Shown here one piece after another: positions 14,001 to 26,555 of a stretch of DNA of 64,000 bases. The DNA is from Amphirosellinia nigrospora (taxonomy: Eukaryota > Ascomycota > Sordariomycetes > Xylariales > Xylariaceae): assembly GCA_004123355.1 (NCBI GenBank), contig SCHM01000001.1, positions 12,658,193-12,722,192 on the forward strand, given 5' to 3'. The notes under the pieces are model-generated. The model saw nothing but the letters and a program-made list of their open reading frames with translations. It did not search any database and was not told the origin of the DNA. Both the position numbers and the translations under genes were made by a program. Each line of letters begins with the position of its first letter. Position 1 is the stretch's first letter.

Positions 14001-14740
14001 TTCTCCAGGGTGCCAGGGATAAATGGGTGCCCCCATCTTTCAGATGGAATGACGATGATCCCCACCAAAAGACATACTTGCAGCACGACTTCGTGCGAAG
14101 TATTGGGGTTCGCAAGTCATTCTTTATCGACCGTCTCTCAAAACCATCCTCGACGCAGAGGCACATACTCCATCGACGTACCATAATGAACATGGGTCGC
14201 GTGAGAAAAACACGAAAGAGCACGACCCCGTCACGATTCAGAATGCGAGGTTGGCAATCCGTGCACTCATCGAGAGTACCCGCGCATTTCATGGTATAGA
14301 TACAAGCAAGCACCGCATCATCGTCACTAACATATTCGGAACTGCACATGCGTAAGTTAGGAATCATACCGTGTGTAGTATTGAATATTTACTAACTCGC
14401 CCTTTATAGTCAATGGGGAAACCTACTAACTCTGGCGGCGTGCTACAAGAATGAGACTCTTCGCTCTGGCATTAACCCCGAAGAGTTGAGCAGTCTTTTT
14501 TCTCGTACCATTAAATTTTTCGGCACATTTGCTCAGCCATCCAGCGCACTCAAGCTAGATATGAACATATTAAGTGGTTTAGCGAAGGAATTAGGCTTTG
14601 CGCCGGACGATATGGACCTGAGAATCGATTCGAGCTTTTCGAGCACCACGAGTAATGCGGCGGTACCTCCGATACATACAACTACCAACCACTACCATTT
14701 CCATGGCGCCTCGTCACCCTCTATGATGAGAATGCATTAA
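11051..14740 (+). CDS. Zn2Cys6 fungal transcription factor, about 1,126 aa, six exons
   Basis: Likely a nuclear DNA-binding regulator. Exons: 11051-11765, 11859-11968, 12020-13543, 13603-13701, 13750-14351, 14410-14740; all introns are GT-AG and 48-93 nt. The N-terminus carries a basic KRPRL stretch and about 200 residues of Pro/His-rich sequence. Exon 2 encodes the binuclear zinc cluster with spacing C-X2-C-X6-C-X5-C-X2-C-X6-C (starts CDNC, ends VEC). A heptad-like helix rich in Lys/Leu/Asp follows at about 12030-12150, as expected for a dimerisation coil. The rest resembles the fungal-specific regulatory region, with an HILAGLYHGQLGRVLES segment and an RLRAKYWG...VILYRP segment. Two single-base frameshifts interrupt it: one extra base near 11120 (A-run) and one missing base in the C-run at 14060-14063; with both corrected the length is an exact multiple of three. 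The target genes are unknown. Confidence 0.88.
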
Positions 14741-17700
14741 AGGATACCACAACTATAGTCCGGTCAACATCGATATTTCTATTGGAAACCAATGAAACCC
14801 CGGGCATTGATATGCATTCCATCGAATACCCACGGGCCCAAGTTTTGAAGAGTTTTGGCGATACTGAACTAAAATCATGATGAAATTAGCGTCAACTGAT
14901 TTTCTGTGGCATACGATTGCGGATGATACCCCTTTGCGAGCACTTTCGTACCCTTTCGATTTGGTGGCTTAGCAGCGCGTATATATTAAACGGCCCCCTC
15001 TCACACACACATTACACTTTATTGGGAAAACACAAAACTTACTACGACACTTGTGTATGAAACAGACATGCATGCAAGACGTACACGTATACGGTCGACT
15101 ACATACTACTAATTTAGCATTACCGGGGCTCTCGCCACAGCTCTGATGTTCTCTTCAAACGGTTATCTAGCGTCTTGACTTTCGAGCGACTTGCGTACCT
15201 CGCTGCACAGTTCTCACGGCTGGGGTGATTTAGACAGGCGGCAGCATTCTTTCAGAGCCTCGGAATGGCGGTGCTTGGCGTTCATTGGGCGGACTTTTCT
15301 GGTCTTGTTTTTTTTTTCCTTATTGGTTCTTGCTTCCAGAGGCCGCGGAGGAGATACCACTTTCCTATACTACTGGTCACTCCGAGGAATCGTTCGCCAT
15401 CATTAGCATCACATCATTGCTTGCTGTCATCTGGGAGGGCGATATCAGGGCATACAATGACACGGCGGGACAGCAGTGGGAGGCATATTGTGATTTGTGT
15501 GTATTTGGTAAACTTGTACATGACGCCATCTATCTAAGCGGGCGGAGGGGGGCATAATCTGACATAGTGCGCAGGCCACAGATGGGGAAGGGGGGCGGGA
15601 GATGAGGTTTGGGGGAGCGAGCGAAATTTGAGAGTAGCATCCAAATATCCACCGTTGCATTGGATTTGGCTTGGACATTGAAAAGTTGAAAAGCGAAACA
15701 CGAACTGTACCTACACTTAGCTCTGGCATGTGGTTTGGTCCCCACTGGCTTCATCTTCGTCTCAGCACGAACATTACAGTAGCAAAGCATCAATCAACCC
15801 ACGATAACAACAGTATACTGTACTACGAGAACGATGATGTCAATTTTGACTTGGAATGAAATCCGTGAAATCGGAAATCCTATTAACCTAAGTATTTACT
15901 GGTAGGTAAGTTCCGCTTGCTTGCTTGGTCGCTCGCGCCCGCCCGCCTTGAGGCTGAAGATCTAAAACTACCTTTACATAAGTAGTAGGTAGGTAGATAC
16001 AAAAGAGTAAAACTAACAAGGTAGTTTTAGATACGGTAGACGAACGACGCCGCTTTTCTCGCTTAACCTGTTCCTGCATGTCATTGCGAGACTAGTTTCC
16101 GGTGGTGCTTGAGGGTTTGGGTTTTCTTACTTAATTAGCAAGTTTAAAAACAAAGACCCAGCAATCTGGGTCTCCCTCACACCCTCTTCGCAAAACAGCC
16201 CAAGTGTTATGGGTAACCTAACCAAGTAACCTTCCGTACACGTGTTGGTGGCGCGGACTAAGGTAGGTTTAAGTTAAGTAGGTTAAGTATCAAGGGTAAG
16301 TATGAGCGAAGTGTGGTGCCAAAGGCCCGGTTTTTTTTTTCAACATACATTACTTGGGAAGTTTCGGCGGGGAGGGGGTCTTGGCGGGGGGTTCAACCCA
16401 TACCCGTGGCTTTGGGGTTTGGTACCGTACCGTAGTGTAGGTAAGGTTACCTAAAGTTAAGGGTACTTATTAACCCAGGAACCGTGCCACCGGGTTCGCG
16501 GAATTGAAACGGACGGGGGGTGGAAGGACGGATGAAAGGGCGGGTGAGAACCTTGATGGGTAGTGTGTGCCTGGGCCTGGACTTTCCTGATGCGGATATG
16601 GATATGGATATGTGTTGGCTGGCGTATTACATAATCCGGAGCGCGCAGGTTGGCTGGTTGTCGGTCTTCGGATGGCTGGTTTTTTATTTTATTTTTATTT
16701 GTTGCTTACGTAGTGCACTGACTTACCTACCTGCTCGTCTGTCTGCAGATGATCTACAACAATTGGTGTACTATGTAAGCACATATTAATCCCACACTAC
16801 ACGATGTAAGTGTTTGCGTTACATCACATAGTCCGTCCACGCTATCTTTCACCTGTGGTGTAGAATGTGGTGTAGCGCATGGAGATTACATAGCATAGTA
16901 CCTAATGGACACCATGTTTCTCCCGGATAATTTGGCCGCTTTGGTCTAACCTAGGTTATAGGTAATTAGGTCCCCTACACTTGCAGTAGGTTGTCATGCA
17001 TTCTAAGCCCGGAACGCGACGCCGTTCGTTCGCGCTGCTGCGTCATACGTAGGGCTTCGCGCCTAGAGCGGTGCTTAGCGCGAACTGGTCTCGCATATCC
17101 CCTCAATCCTCATCCTGGGAGCTGATCTCTTTCGGAATCCTTAGGTAAGTCTTGTCTAAATGCTTAAGTCATCCTTCCTTACCTGAGGCAAAGAAAGAAA
17201 AGTGTCTCTGGTACAACACGTGTAGTAAATAAATGATTTAGCATCTACCTATGCTACTAAGCTTTTTTTGTCTCAAGCTCCCTCCCCCCCCTTCTCTTCT
17301 GCTTCTAGCCTTCCTCTAGTGCCATCGAACTAGCTCCTATGTATGTATACTTTCTCGAATAGTTGCTGACGTGAAGTATGTAATCCCCTATTCCTATTCC
17401 GCTCGTCACGGGTACTAATTAGTCCACCATGGTGCTGTAGAATAGTACCCGTGTCGATCTGTATTATTAAGCCAAAACCAGCGCGCGCGCGTAGGTACAG
17501 TAGGACACCAAGTTCGCCGCCCCGGCGACGCGGGTTACGCGGCATGCCTAATCCGGCCGCCTGTTCGCGTTACCCGGCACTAGGTAACTCACCAACCAGC
17601 TTTCCCCGGACTTCAACGATTTTTTTTTGTATACTATCTATAGTAAAGGCAACACACAGTCTCTGAAAACAAAACAAAAAACGGTGAAGGCGTCTGTTTC

Positions 17701-19089
17701 TAGGGGGCTGGATCGGGTTTACACACACACATAAGTCCCCCCGTCCGAGTTCCATCGGGATTAGGTTGATCGCCATGCAGCATCACCGTACATGGCATGG
17801 GTTTTGTATGGCCGCATAAGTATCCGTACTCCGAGACGCGATCGGAGATTACGCAAGCAATAGATGCAAGTAGATATTTCCCCGATACGAAGACCTCGTT
17901 TATCTCGTACGGATCGATACTGTGTATAAGTAAACACATCCTTACCTTACCTAACCTAAACACTAACCCTTCCAAACTACTAAGTCATCTATCTAACCAA
18001 GCTTAGTGACAAGCCGGTCATTTAAAATCTAGAACGGCTAGAAGTCTCAGCTTATCTACACTATTTTTCTGCGGTTAGTGCGCGGCTCTAGAATAAATGA
18101 AACTAGAGGAAAGACCCAATCTGTGCCAGTTAGAAAATTATCAAATATCTGGTGATCTTATATCTCCACTCATTCGAGGGGGGTGCGCCATGGGGTGGGA
18201 TGGCTGGATGACGAACGTCCCAGCTAGCTGGATCCTGCAAGATTGACTCCTGTGCCTAGTTGGGTAAATCTAGATAGTGTGTTACCCAGATGCTGGGTGG
18301 GATTCGCTGACGCGGGCAAATCATCATTTGCATGTATATACTATGTACGTACAACTTGCTAGTACTGTTATACCTGGCCCTAATCTAGCTACATACGTAG
18401 TGACTATACTAAGAGCTTGGTTCAGCTAGACGGACATATGGAGACACGAATATGCCGAGATTATGACCATTCGGTGATAGGGAGCTAGTTACTGTCTACT
18501 TCCTCTTGTTACGTGCGAGAAACTTGGTCTGGCATTCTACCGTAAATGTTCCGTTACCGTTCCGTTACACCAGTAGCGCGACCGCTTGCTTAGACTCTGA
18601 TCTGCAAGGTGATGCCCGTCATCCCCGGCTTCCATCGCTGAGGCCGGAATGTAACTGTATCAGTGCCGCCAAGTCGATACGCGTCGCTGTCATATAGTGC
18701 CCAGGCTTCGGACCTCAACGTGCGCCTTGCTCGTGGGTCCCTTGGTTCCATGGCGTCGGTTTGACAGTCGGGTAGTCAGGGCCGCGTCGCGGAAGAGGCG
18801 GTAGTATTAGTTGCCTGTCTGCCCGTTCTTCTAGGTCAAGGTATCGACACCCTCCGAGATTTGGACCGACCTAAGACCGGCGACGTAGTGAGATAGGTAG
18901 CGTCTGCAACGTGTCTTCTTTCCTTCCAAGGATAACCATGCGATAAATCCTAGATAAGTGTGACATCTACAGCACACAGGTGATGCTGACGTAATTCGCT
19001 AGTAACGAAATCTGTTTCGCACATGATACGCCAACGTGAAAATATTCATCCAACGAGAATTCTGGTTGCTTGTATTTGAGGTTGAAGAG
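14741..19089. other. Intergenic, no supported gene
   Basis: Between the transcription factor and ATG5, both of which end here, so it is the shared 3' side of a convergent pair. It contains many GGTA/TACC tracts, poly-T and poly-G runs, and a GATATG triplet repeat near 16597-16613. Short open frames occur on both strands without any recognisable motif. Confidence 0.55.
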
Positions 19090-20173
19090 TCATATATCCA
19101 ACGGCACGACCACAATACACAACCAGCCGTCAGGATATGCGGCCTCGCGCATGAGCTCCTCGAGGGGTGCGTGGAACGGTACACGCGCGCCATGCAAGAT
19201 CGCCGCCGCAAGGACCGGGTCGCGGCTACTCGGGAACAGCTTGGGCAACAAGCTGCGCAATGCTACACCCAGTGTCTGCGGGGTACCTACAGAGATTGTA
19301 GGCGATTAGCTTGGCATGTAGCTATTTCTGTCGGGGGCGAGGTAGGATTACAAAGCAGGGGAAGTTGGCCGTGGAGAGGTACAATATGGGTGAGACATAC
19401 GATCGTTAACCCGAGGTTGTACGAGAGACTGCATGACCTTGAATGCACCGGCCGAGTTGTTGGTACTGCCGGTTACATCGCTCGGAGACGTCGGGATGTA
19501 GATACGAAGCGGTACATTCTTAAGCCCGCGTGACGAGTTCAGCAGTCGCGAGTTCACCTTGTTGAATGATGTGTAATCATCTGTCAGGGTTGTCAGATCA
19601 AAAATCGATCACTTGAAGGGGAAGCGTGGGGTTCACTTGTTGGTTGGACTTACTATCTTGGACCGCATTCCAAAGTGCAGTCGTATTTTCTTTAGATAAA
19701 GACATAATCTGCTTGGCGTTGCCGTTGCGTATGAAGTCCGCCTATCATCACCATTAGCCTCGACTCTTCCCTCTCGACACCTGGTTCCCCGTGCTCGCTT
19801 CCCTCTGGAGAGAAATATTCTCTCACATCATCAACTACTCTGGAACTACTCGACTGACCTCTTTCGCACTATTCAGGAAGGTGTCTCCGATATCCCAGCT
19901 GATGCCATCGCCAACGGTCAACCGCCACGGCAATGTTGGCTGGTAGAGATCGACCAGCAGCCCGACGGCCAAATTCCGCAGAAGCACATCCTCGTGATGA
20001 AAGCTCGAGCATGGTAGTCCGAAGTACGTGGATAGGCGAGGCAGCAGCAACGACAGATAACTAAACCGCGGCACCGCCGTCACGAAAGGCGTGTTGGGTG
20101 CGCTCGTGTGCGTGATGTACAAGGGGACCTGCAGATCCCATAGGGTCTGGGGAACGGAGGCGCTGGCACTCAT
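19090..20173 (-). CDS. atg5: Autophagy protein Atg5, 259 aa, four exons
   Basis: Atg5 is conjugated to Atg12 by the Atg7/Atg10 enzymes. With Atg16 it forms the E3-like complex that lipidates Atg8 on forming autophagosomes. Exons on the minus strand: 20173-19859, 19741-19654, 19580-19401, 19286-19090; they sum to 780 nt with no frameshift. Visible family features are an N-terminal [14 protein letters not shown] segment, the [14 protein letters not shown] segment, the long [20 protein letters not shown] block, LPWRLTV, the NSAKE...[12 protein letters not shown] segment (where the conserved acceptor lysine, matching Lys149 of yeast Atg5, is expected), NVPLRIYIP, and a C-terminal [18 protein letters not shown]...[16 protein letters not shown] block. 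I chose the ATG at 20173 over the upstream GTG-initiated frame. The length is slightly short of typical fungal Atg5. Alignment by eye is unambiguous. Confidence 0.95.
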
Positions 20174-23100
20174 TTGCAGCTCGTCCGTCTGTATCACCTT
20201 GCCTCACAGCGTAGTCTTGTTGATTGATTATATATTAATGTCTGCCTGGAATAAAATAGGAACCTTGATCAATCAAGCGGGGTCGGATAAGATCTCGGGC
20301 TCACATCGCTTCCTCGCTGGTTTTGTCGGTCATTTTGCTGTCTGCGTAACTTTAGCATCCGGAGTTGGAGGCAGCACGCCCGCGTTTTCGTTATCTGCCC
20401 GACGAGATAAAAAGCTAAAGTTCGATGCCGCCGCGACCACGTGAACAGTGAGAGGTGTGACTGGATATTTGCTAACGGCTTGAACAGTTGAGTTTGGGGG
20501 CATTGGAGGCTGAGCCACAGCTAGCACCGCCACCATCAGAGTGTGGCTTGCTTACCTGGTAGGGGGCAGTGCTTGAAGTACCCATGTACCTTTGAAGCAT
20601 GGAATATGTTCGCAATTGTCGGATTGATATATTTTGCAGGGTTCAGCCACAAGATATGCACATGAGCCATATAATGATAATTACAAAGCAAGCGTAAGTT
20701 TGCAATAAACACCAGCAATCAATTCACAATCAGAGATGGACTGAGACCACTCACAGAGGCACACTATGCCACATGTCTAATATCTGCATTCTCATTCGGA
20801 ATGTGACGATTCTAGACCATCTTGTTTGGAGACGTGGAGCCTATAAGTTGGAGTCAGTTGGGACTATTCCAAGTTTGCGGACGAGACGGCTCTCGCGTTA
20901 ATCTGTAGCCTGCTCGACGAGGTCTATGACGATACCCACAAGTCAAGTCATCTTGCCATCTGGTCAGTCGGCTTTTGTTTCTTGCGTATAGGACAGAGCC
21001 CGAAAGAACCATTGCTTTCATCGACTAGAATGCTTATCTGCCATCCATGTCAGATTGGCTTACATTCGTTCGCTGCTCAGTAAACCACGCTCGTCAGAGG
21101 TAGATTCTGGGCAAGAAAACCTCTATACGATGAGTATCGGGCTGCTTGGATCCAAAGGATTAACATAAGAAAACAGCGTAGACGAGACATCGAGATGGAC
21201 AGATGCCTTTCGTCAGAGTAGAGGGTTATTCCCTGTTAATTAGCTGACACACGTGACAAAACGCCTAATTCGCCCCGAGCCCTCAGATCATGCCAGACAC
21301 CCCTCTTACTCTTAATGGTTGTATCTTGTCGGTTAACCTCGTTTTCAGGGTGACAACCATCATCAATCAATCTAATCACGCACGCTAAACTCGGATGCTG
21401 AGCTGTCCAACCCCTAGGATGACGGCGCTTGCAATAATCGGTATGTGGTAATCGCTGCTTATTCGCCAACTTTGGTTGTTTACTTATCTATTTTATTTCC
21501 TTGCTTCCGTCCCTCGCTTCCTTCTTTACTTGTCCTGGTCCGTAATGTTTTTCTTTTCTTTTCTTGGCGGCAGGAGAACGAAGGCTTCGTGGCCATCAGA
21601 TTAGCTTCAAACCAGACACCCGCAATGAGAAAGTGTTCGGCTTCTGTGGTCTGATTGCCAACTAATGCCCTTGAGGCTAGCAATTTTTATCACATGCGGT
21701 AGCTAGGTGCGAACCAGAACAAGTTGAATGTTGTTTGGTATGGCCGACCCAATTGTTTCCGTGATCCGCCCATCGGCTCGTAAGGGAAACCTTCGTAGTC
21801 TCACATATACCTACTTGGCGGGTATTCTTCAATAGCCTTCTTAGATCCTGTTTTGTATTCTGGCTTTGATCGCGTCTATTAATGTCATACTGTACACATT
21901 TCATCATGTTTGTCGTCGACTATCGGTCTCTTCATCAGCATCCTGTAAATAACAACTCATTTTGGTGATAAATCGTACTCGTAAACACTATCTACTACAT
22001 ATTTTGACGACCTATAGGGGAACAGGAGTGCATGTTTTGAAACCATAGGGGTAGAGAGAGATTGTACCATGATTGGCGCGATGGTGCTAAATATTAAATG
22101 TGATGAGCGGAGACGAACAAAAACATCCATATCTAGGAAGCAAACTATCAAGAGGTGGTTCAGCGGGTGACAATAGTAAAGCGCATATGTGAGGACCATG
22201 CATGGAGTAGAGGACTGTGACACTACAGGAAACTAGTGTTCCAACCATAGATGAGCACAAGAGCAGATGATCCCCCTTCTGAAGTGAGGTTGTTCGAGAC
22301 TCCCTAAACTTGGTGGTACGATTCGTCTGTCTGAAAACGGGGCGCACAAGTGAGGCGGACAAGACTGCCGGAAGCGGACTCGGCAGGGAGCCACAGAGGG
22401 AACCAAGCAGACACGGATGCAATGCATGCCCTTTACATCTCAGCAACATTCACCCCAGCGGTGAATGAAACATGCAATGCAATATTGCTAGAGGCGCGAG
22501 TTCCACTGTGGAGTCTGTCGAGCATCGCGGAGTTGATGAGGCTGATCTAATGAATGCTAATATAAATAGTTGGTGCCCTTGTTGCGTATCGTGGATTGAT
22601 ACCCGACATGCTTTGATAGGACTCAACACACATCCAACTCAATAGCTCAATGAACATGTCTGCCCCCATGAACAGATATTGGATCCCACATCACGATATC
22701 AACAAAAAAGTCATCACACAAGAACTTCAGTGGTATCTTGGCCCGGAAGCCACTGTGAGGCCGTATACGCGACAAGTAGGATAAACAACGAGCTCATCAA
22801 GTGCCACACTTACACATCCTCACAGGGCGAGGATGGATTCCTTATTACCACCCGGGGCCCTGTTTGACGGATGTGAGGGTGTCCGTTCTCGGTGCGGCTG
22901 TGAGACGTTATTAATTACTCCTCAGGAGCAAATCGACGACATTTGTCTCAAGTCAAAGGAAATGTGGGAAAAGCAAGCTGCGGCCAAGGCCCAACCGAAC
23001 CTAGAAAAGCCGCTCAAACGCCCGCTACACCAGCCAATTCTCATGTCGAAAGCATCGGGATCGGGAACAGCATCGGCAGAGACATCGAAACGCCGCAACA

Positions 23101-24143
23101 ACCGAAGAGGCGCCGTCGTGCGAGGGTATAACGACAGGAGAGGGTGTGAATCATCCCGAAATTGACACTCAGCAGGCATGGGTTCAGCGAGACGGCAGGC
23201 TAGCGTATTGCATATGGCTGCGATGTAGAATGGCGTGGTACGTTAAGCATTGCGATTGACGTTACATAAACGGGAGACTAAGTGACCATTTGGTGAAGGC
23301 CGAGCGGGTTCGGTGAATCGATAGTTGCCCGGAAATGGAACCTCAGATGGAAGTTTGGAATAAAGAGGGTCATCATCCAAGAAGGGCGTGCCATCTGGCA
23401 AAATGCTGATCTTCCTAGTGGATACCTAGATTGGAACCTGGCAAGGAAGGTAGCTGCATCCTAATTCGATACGTACTGCATAATATAATCTGTAATGCGT
23501 GGTATTTCAACAACTGCGGCGAATCCATCTCTACCGATTTCAATTGGTTATTGTTTGATGCCACGTACGAACCATGCATCTCGGAGGTAGCCTGCTGCAT
23601 CCACGAGAGCCACGGTGAGAAGCTCATTACGCCTAATAAATAACCAGGGTCAGTTTGGTAGTCGTCGGAAGCCCAAAAATCGGGTAGCAAGCTAGTAGAT
23701 TTGCGAGTAGGCGAGTTTTGCACGATGCGCCCCCTTATCTGCGTAGAACACCATCACTCTTGCTTCAAAGAGACTAGTCCACAACAGAGTACTGTGAGCT
23801 CGATGGCGAGAACGACCTGGCTATATTTGGTCTCGGATATCGCGTGCATTGATCGGCGCGGATTGACTGTGGCTTGCCTAAGGCCTTTGCGATTTTGGGT
23901 TCATCCCATCTTCTCTTGCCCGATGGGGAGGGGGAGGGTAGCTCTCGATGTGCCATATCAAAACAGGCCAATTTCGAATGGCCACTCGGGAACCCGATAC
24001 CGCAAGAACGTACAACGTATATACCATGTCATTGCACGGCTCTCGTGGCACGTGACCTTGGCTGGTGGCCAGACCTTTATCACCCGCTGCATCGAGTATT
24101 GGAGGGAAACATCCCGCTCCGAGTTCAAATTGCACCTCGGTTC
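20174..24143. other. Intergenic, mostly featureless
   Basis: Upstream of ATG5 and downstream of the TEN1-like gene. Apart from a weak gene candidate at 22833-23131 I see no supported coding region. Several open frames of 60-120 codons exist on both strands but lack motifs or splice logic. Confidence 0.5.
22833..23131 (+). CDS. Possible small gene or exon, unrecognised
   Basis: The frame starting at 22833 gives a hydrophilic, helix-prone segment (EQIDDICLKSKEMWEKQAAA at about 22926-22985). A second frame then continues with a Pro/Thr-rich stretch to a basic C-terminus ending PKRRRRARV at 23131. A GT-AG pair around 22870-22925 could be an intron. Joining the frames needs a single-base shift near 22995-23010. 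I do not recognise the family; composition and the basic tail are the only support. Confidence 0.25.
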
Positions 24144-24755
24144 TCAGTGCGCCAAACTCAGAGTGTTTCGACCCGTGTCCGACAACATCGACTTCTCGTA
24201 GGTTCCAAGATCGAGGCCTTGGGCAATCCAGAGGAATAGGGCCTGCACACCGACCTGTGTGGCAGTCTTGCTGCTAAACGGATGCCGAGAGTCGGTTGTG
24301 GTCGCAGGTGACGCGGGGTTGATAAAGGTAAGATATCCAATCACGTGCACCCATTGTCCCGTGTTAATCTGCTCCGACTTCAGTGTTGCGAGAAGGAGTT
24401 TTACGTCAACCAGAGCCTCAACATTGTTGTTCTCTCTGGGTAGCTATGTTTGAGAGTAACGTATGCGCTGTGGGTTGAATATCCTGCCACACTTCAGCAT
24501 AGTCAGCAGAAGGGCAGGCGGGGATTTCCAAGCACTCGACCGGCTCAACGACGGGGAAGTCAGGAATCGGGCTTCGCCATGGCAGGTTGGCAGCGCGAAA
24601 GTGCCTTGAATATGAAGAAATACGATAGCATAGGAAGATACTACAAGACCGACGATATGCTCTTACCATCCTAGAAACCTGACCTTGTCGCCTACTTGTT
24701 TGTTGCCGAGCGAGGAAAGAAGACAGCGTTCTGAGGGGAGTGGCCCATTTGACAT
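24144..24755 (-). CDS. TEN1-like subunit of the CST telomere-capping complex
   Basis: Ten1 is a small OB-fold protein that binds Stn1 and, within Cdc13/Ctc1-Stn1-Ten1, protects telomere ends. Exon 1 (24755-24667) begins MSNGPLPSERCLLSSLGNK and contains VGDKVRFLG, the hallmark start of fungal Ten1 proteins. The last exon (24443-24144) contains ALVDVKLLLATLKSEQ, GQWVHVIGYLTF, and QVGVQALFLWIAQGLDLGTYEKS before the stop, matching the C-terminal half of the OB fold. The acceptor before it (AAACATAG) is clear. A donor at 24666 is clear, but the middle exon between about 24604 and 24450, expected to carry an OB strand, is not resolved; it may contain another frameshift. The gene is divergent from SNF7. 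Assignment is by eye from the two terminal exons. Confidence 0.7.
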
Positions 24756-25636
24756 GATGGTGGTGTGTGTGGTGTTGGAGAAAGCAAGCACTCTACATGG
24801 GGTAGCGAGCATATTATCCTTAAACCTTCAAACCGCCTTCGTGAACGATCAGTGCCCGGCTAGTATGGCTTATAATGTTTTATTCTCGTGCTTATGGTAA
24901 TAGCCCAGATGTTATGGTTGCAGAGACGATGGGGAACCGGCTCATTTACCCAAAAGAGAAGAACGATGGAAATGGCATAAATAGGAGTCAACGGTGAACC
25001 ATCGGTATCTATGTTGGGGATGTCTGGTGAAAATGATAGGTCAAAAGCCTCTAACAGAGAGCTGTTCCAGGCTCTCGATAGCCGGGCGATGACTAAGCTA
25101 GCTACTGAACCTACTTAGTACACTAGACTGGTTGCTGGATGGATCAGCTGGCGAACAGTTGGTGGCTACGATATACCAGCTGCCACGAAATAGCGGCCAG
25201 TCCGCCTGCGGAGGCTCAGGCTCATTGTTAGGCAGGTCATGTTATCAGCGTAGGACCACTTGCATCATCGTCCGTCTTTCGCAGCCCGGCAACCGATAAG
25301 ATTCAACCAACTACCTACCTAAGTCTACATCCGAACCAACTCTTTGTATCGATCAGGCTTCATCTTTTCCTACCCCCTAACGGACACTTGCGCCTCGTAC
25401 TAGCTACGAATACCCAACGCCTAGCGACGCCCCGGCTTTGCCCGTTGTCAAGGCAGCACTAATCTGATCCTCGCGCCCCTGTCCAGGCTCCAAGCTGCCG
25501 CCTATCGAATTATACCCCACCATCGCCATCACCATCGTTACTACAGTCGCCATCGCGGCGTTCCAACGACTGCTCTGGTCCCGAATTCCTCTATCGTACA
25601 CGTGTTCGGCTGCGATCCCGTCGTCCATCTATCACC
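24756..25636. promoter_or_regulatory. Divergent intergenic region between TEN1-like and SNF7
   Basis: About 880 bp separates the two divergent start codons, so both core promoters must lie here. The SNF7 side (about 25260-25400) is rich in C/T and in CTACCTACC words, common in fungal promoters. No specific operator can be named. Confidence 0.5.
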
Positions 25637-26555
25637 ATGTCGGGAGTTTGGGGCTGGTTTGGCGGTGGTGCCGCGAAGAAGAAGATACACCCAAGAATGC
25701 CATCCTCGGGTTGCGCACCCAGCTGGAAATGCTGCAAAAGCGCGAGAAGCACCTCATGAATCAGATGGATGAGCAGGATGCTATCGCGCGGAAGAATGTG
25801 AACTCCAATAAGGCCGGTTCGTCTCCTCAGGACATATCACATGTCACATGTCACATGCCTCGTGGTGGTATCCCAGAGTCACTGACCCTGAGTTTCCAAT
25901 AGCTGCCAAGGCTGCCCTGCGGAGGAAGAAGGGCCACGAGAACAGCCTAGACCAGACCATTGCTCAAATAGGAACGCTCGAGCAGCAGATCAACGCCATC
26001 GAGTCCGCCAATATCAACAGAGAGACCCTTGCTGCCATGCAACGGGCAGGTGAGGCCATGCAGCAGATCCATGGCAAGCTCACGGTAGACAAAGTCGACC
26101 AGACAATGTATGTCGCTATTTTCATGTTTCTAGTAGTCCCGTTTATTTCGTTGTCTTTATCGTCTTCTTTTTTGTTATTGTTGTCGAGTTACTGACAACG
26201 ATGAAACAGGGATGCACTCCGGGAGCAAAACGCCCTCAGCGACGAGATCGTCCAGGCCATCACGAGTAACCATATTGGCGAGGGCGTGGACGAGGACGAA
26301 CTGGAAGACGAGCTCGAGGCCCTGCAGCAAGAAGCGCTCGACAAGAAGATGCTCGAGTCCGGCACAGTACCCGTGTCCGTCACGTCAGACGTTCACAAAC
26401 TACCCAATGTGGCAAATTCAGATAGTACGATTTCTCAACTCTGGGTCCGTATTGTCATTGCGAGCTAACATATTTCGATAGTCAAGAGCCATGCCCTGAC
26501 CGAGGACGACGAAGAAGCAGAACTTCGGAAGTTGCAGGCAGAAATGGCCATGTGA
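25637..26555 (+). CDS. snf7: ESCRT-III subunit Snf7/Vps32, about 224 aa
   Basis: Snf7 polymerises on endosomal membranes to drive multivesicular-body formation and is recycled by Vps4. In filamentous fungi it also serves ambient-pH signalling through the Pal/Rim pathway. Exons: 25637-25816, 25903-26107, 26210-26424, 26482-26555, all GT-AG. Visible: an N-terminal MSGVWGWFGGGAAKKK, the basic helix NAILGLRTQLEMLQKREKHL, AALRRKKGHENSL, the conserved QINAIESANINRETLAAMQ, an acidic EGVDEDELEDELEAL segment, and a C-terminal DDEEAELRKLQAEMAM with the MIM1 pattern that binds Vps4. One base is missing after the KKK codons (near 25683), so the start codon is out of frame with the rest; adding one base gives exactly 225 codons. 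The frameshift is probably an assembly error, given the perfect conservation on both sides. Confidence 0.93.

Noticed and set aside
20330-20536. Small open frames upstream of ATG5 as a divergent neighbour gene
   Set aside because: Both strands are open over the same stretch and neither has motifs or splice signals.
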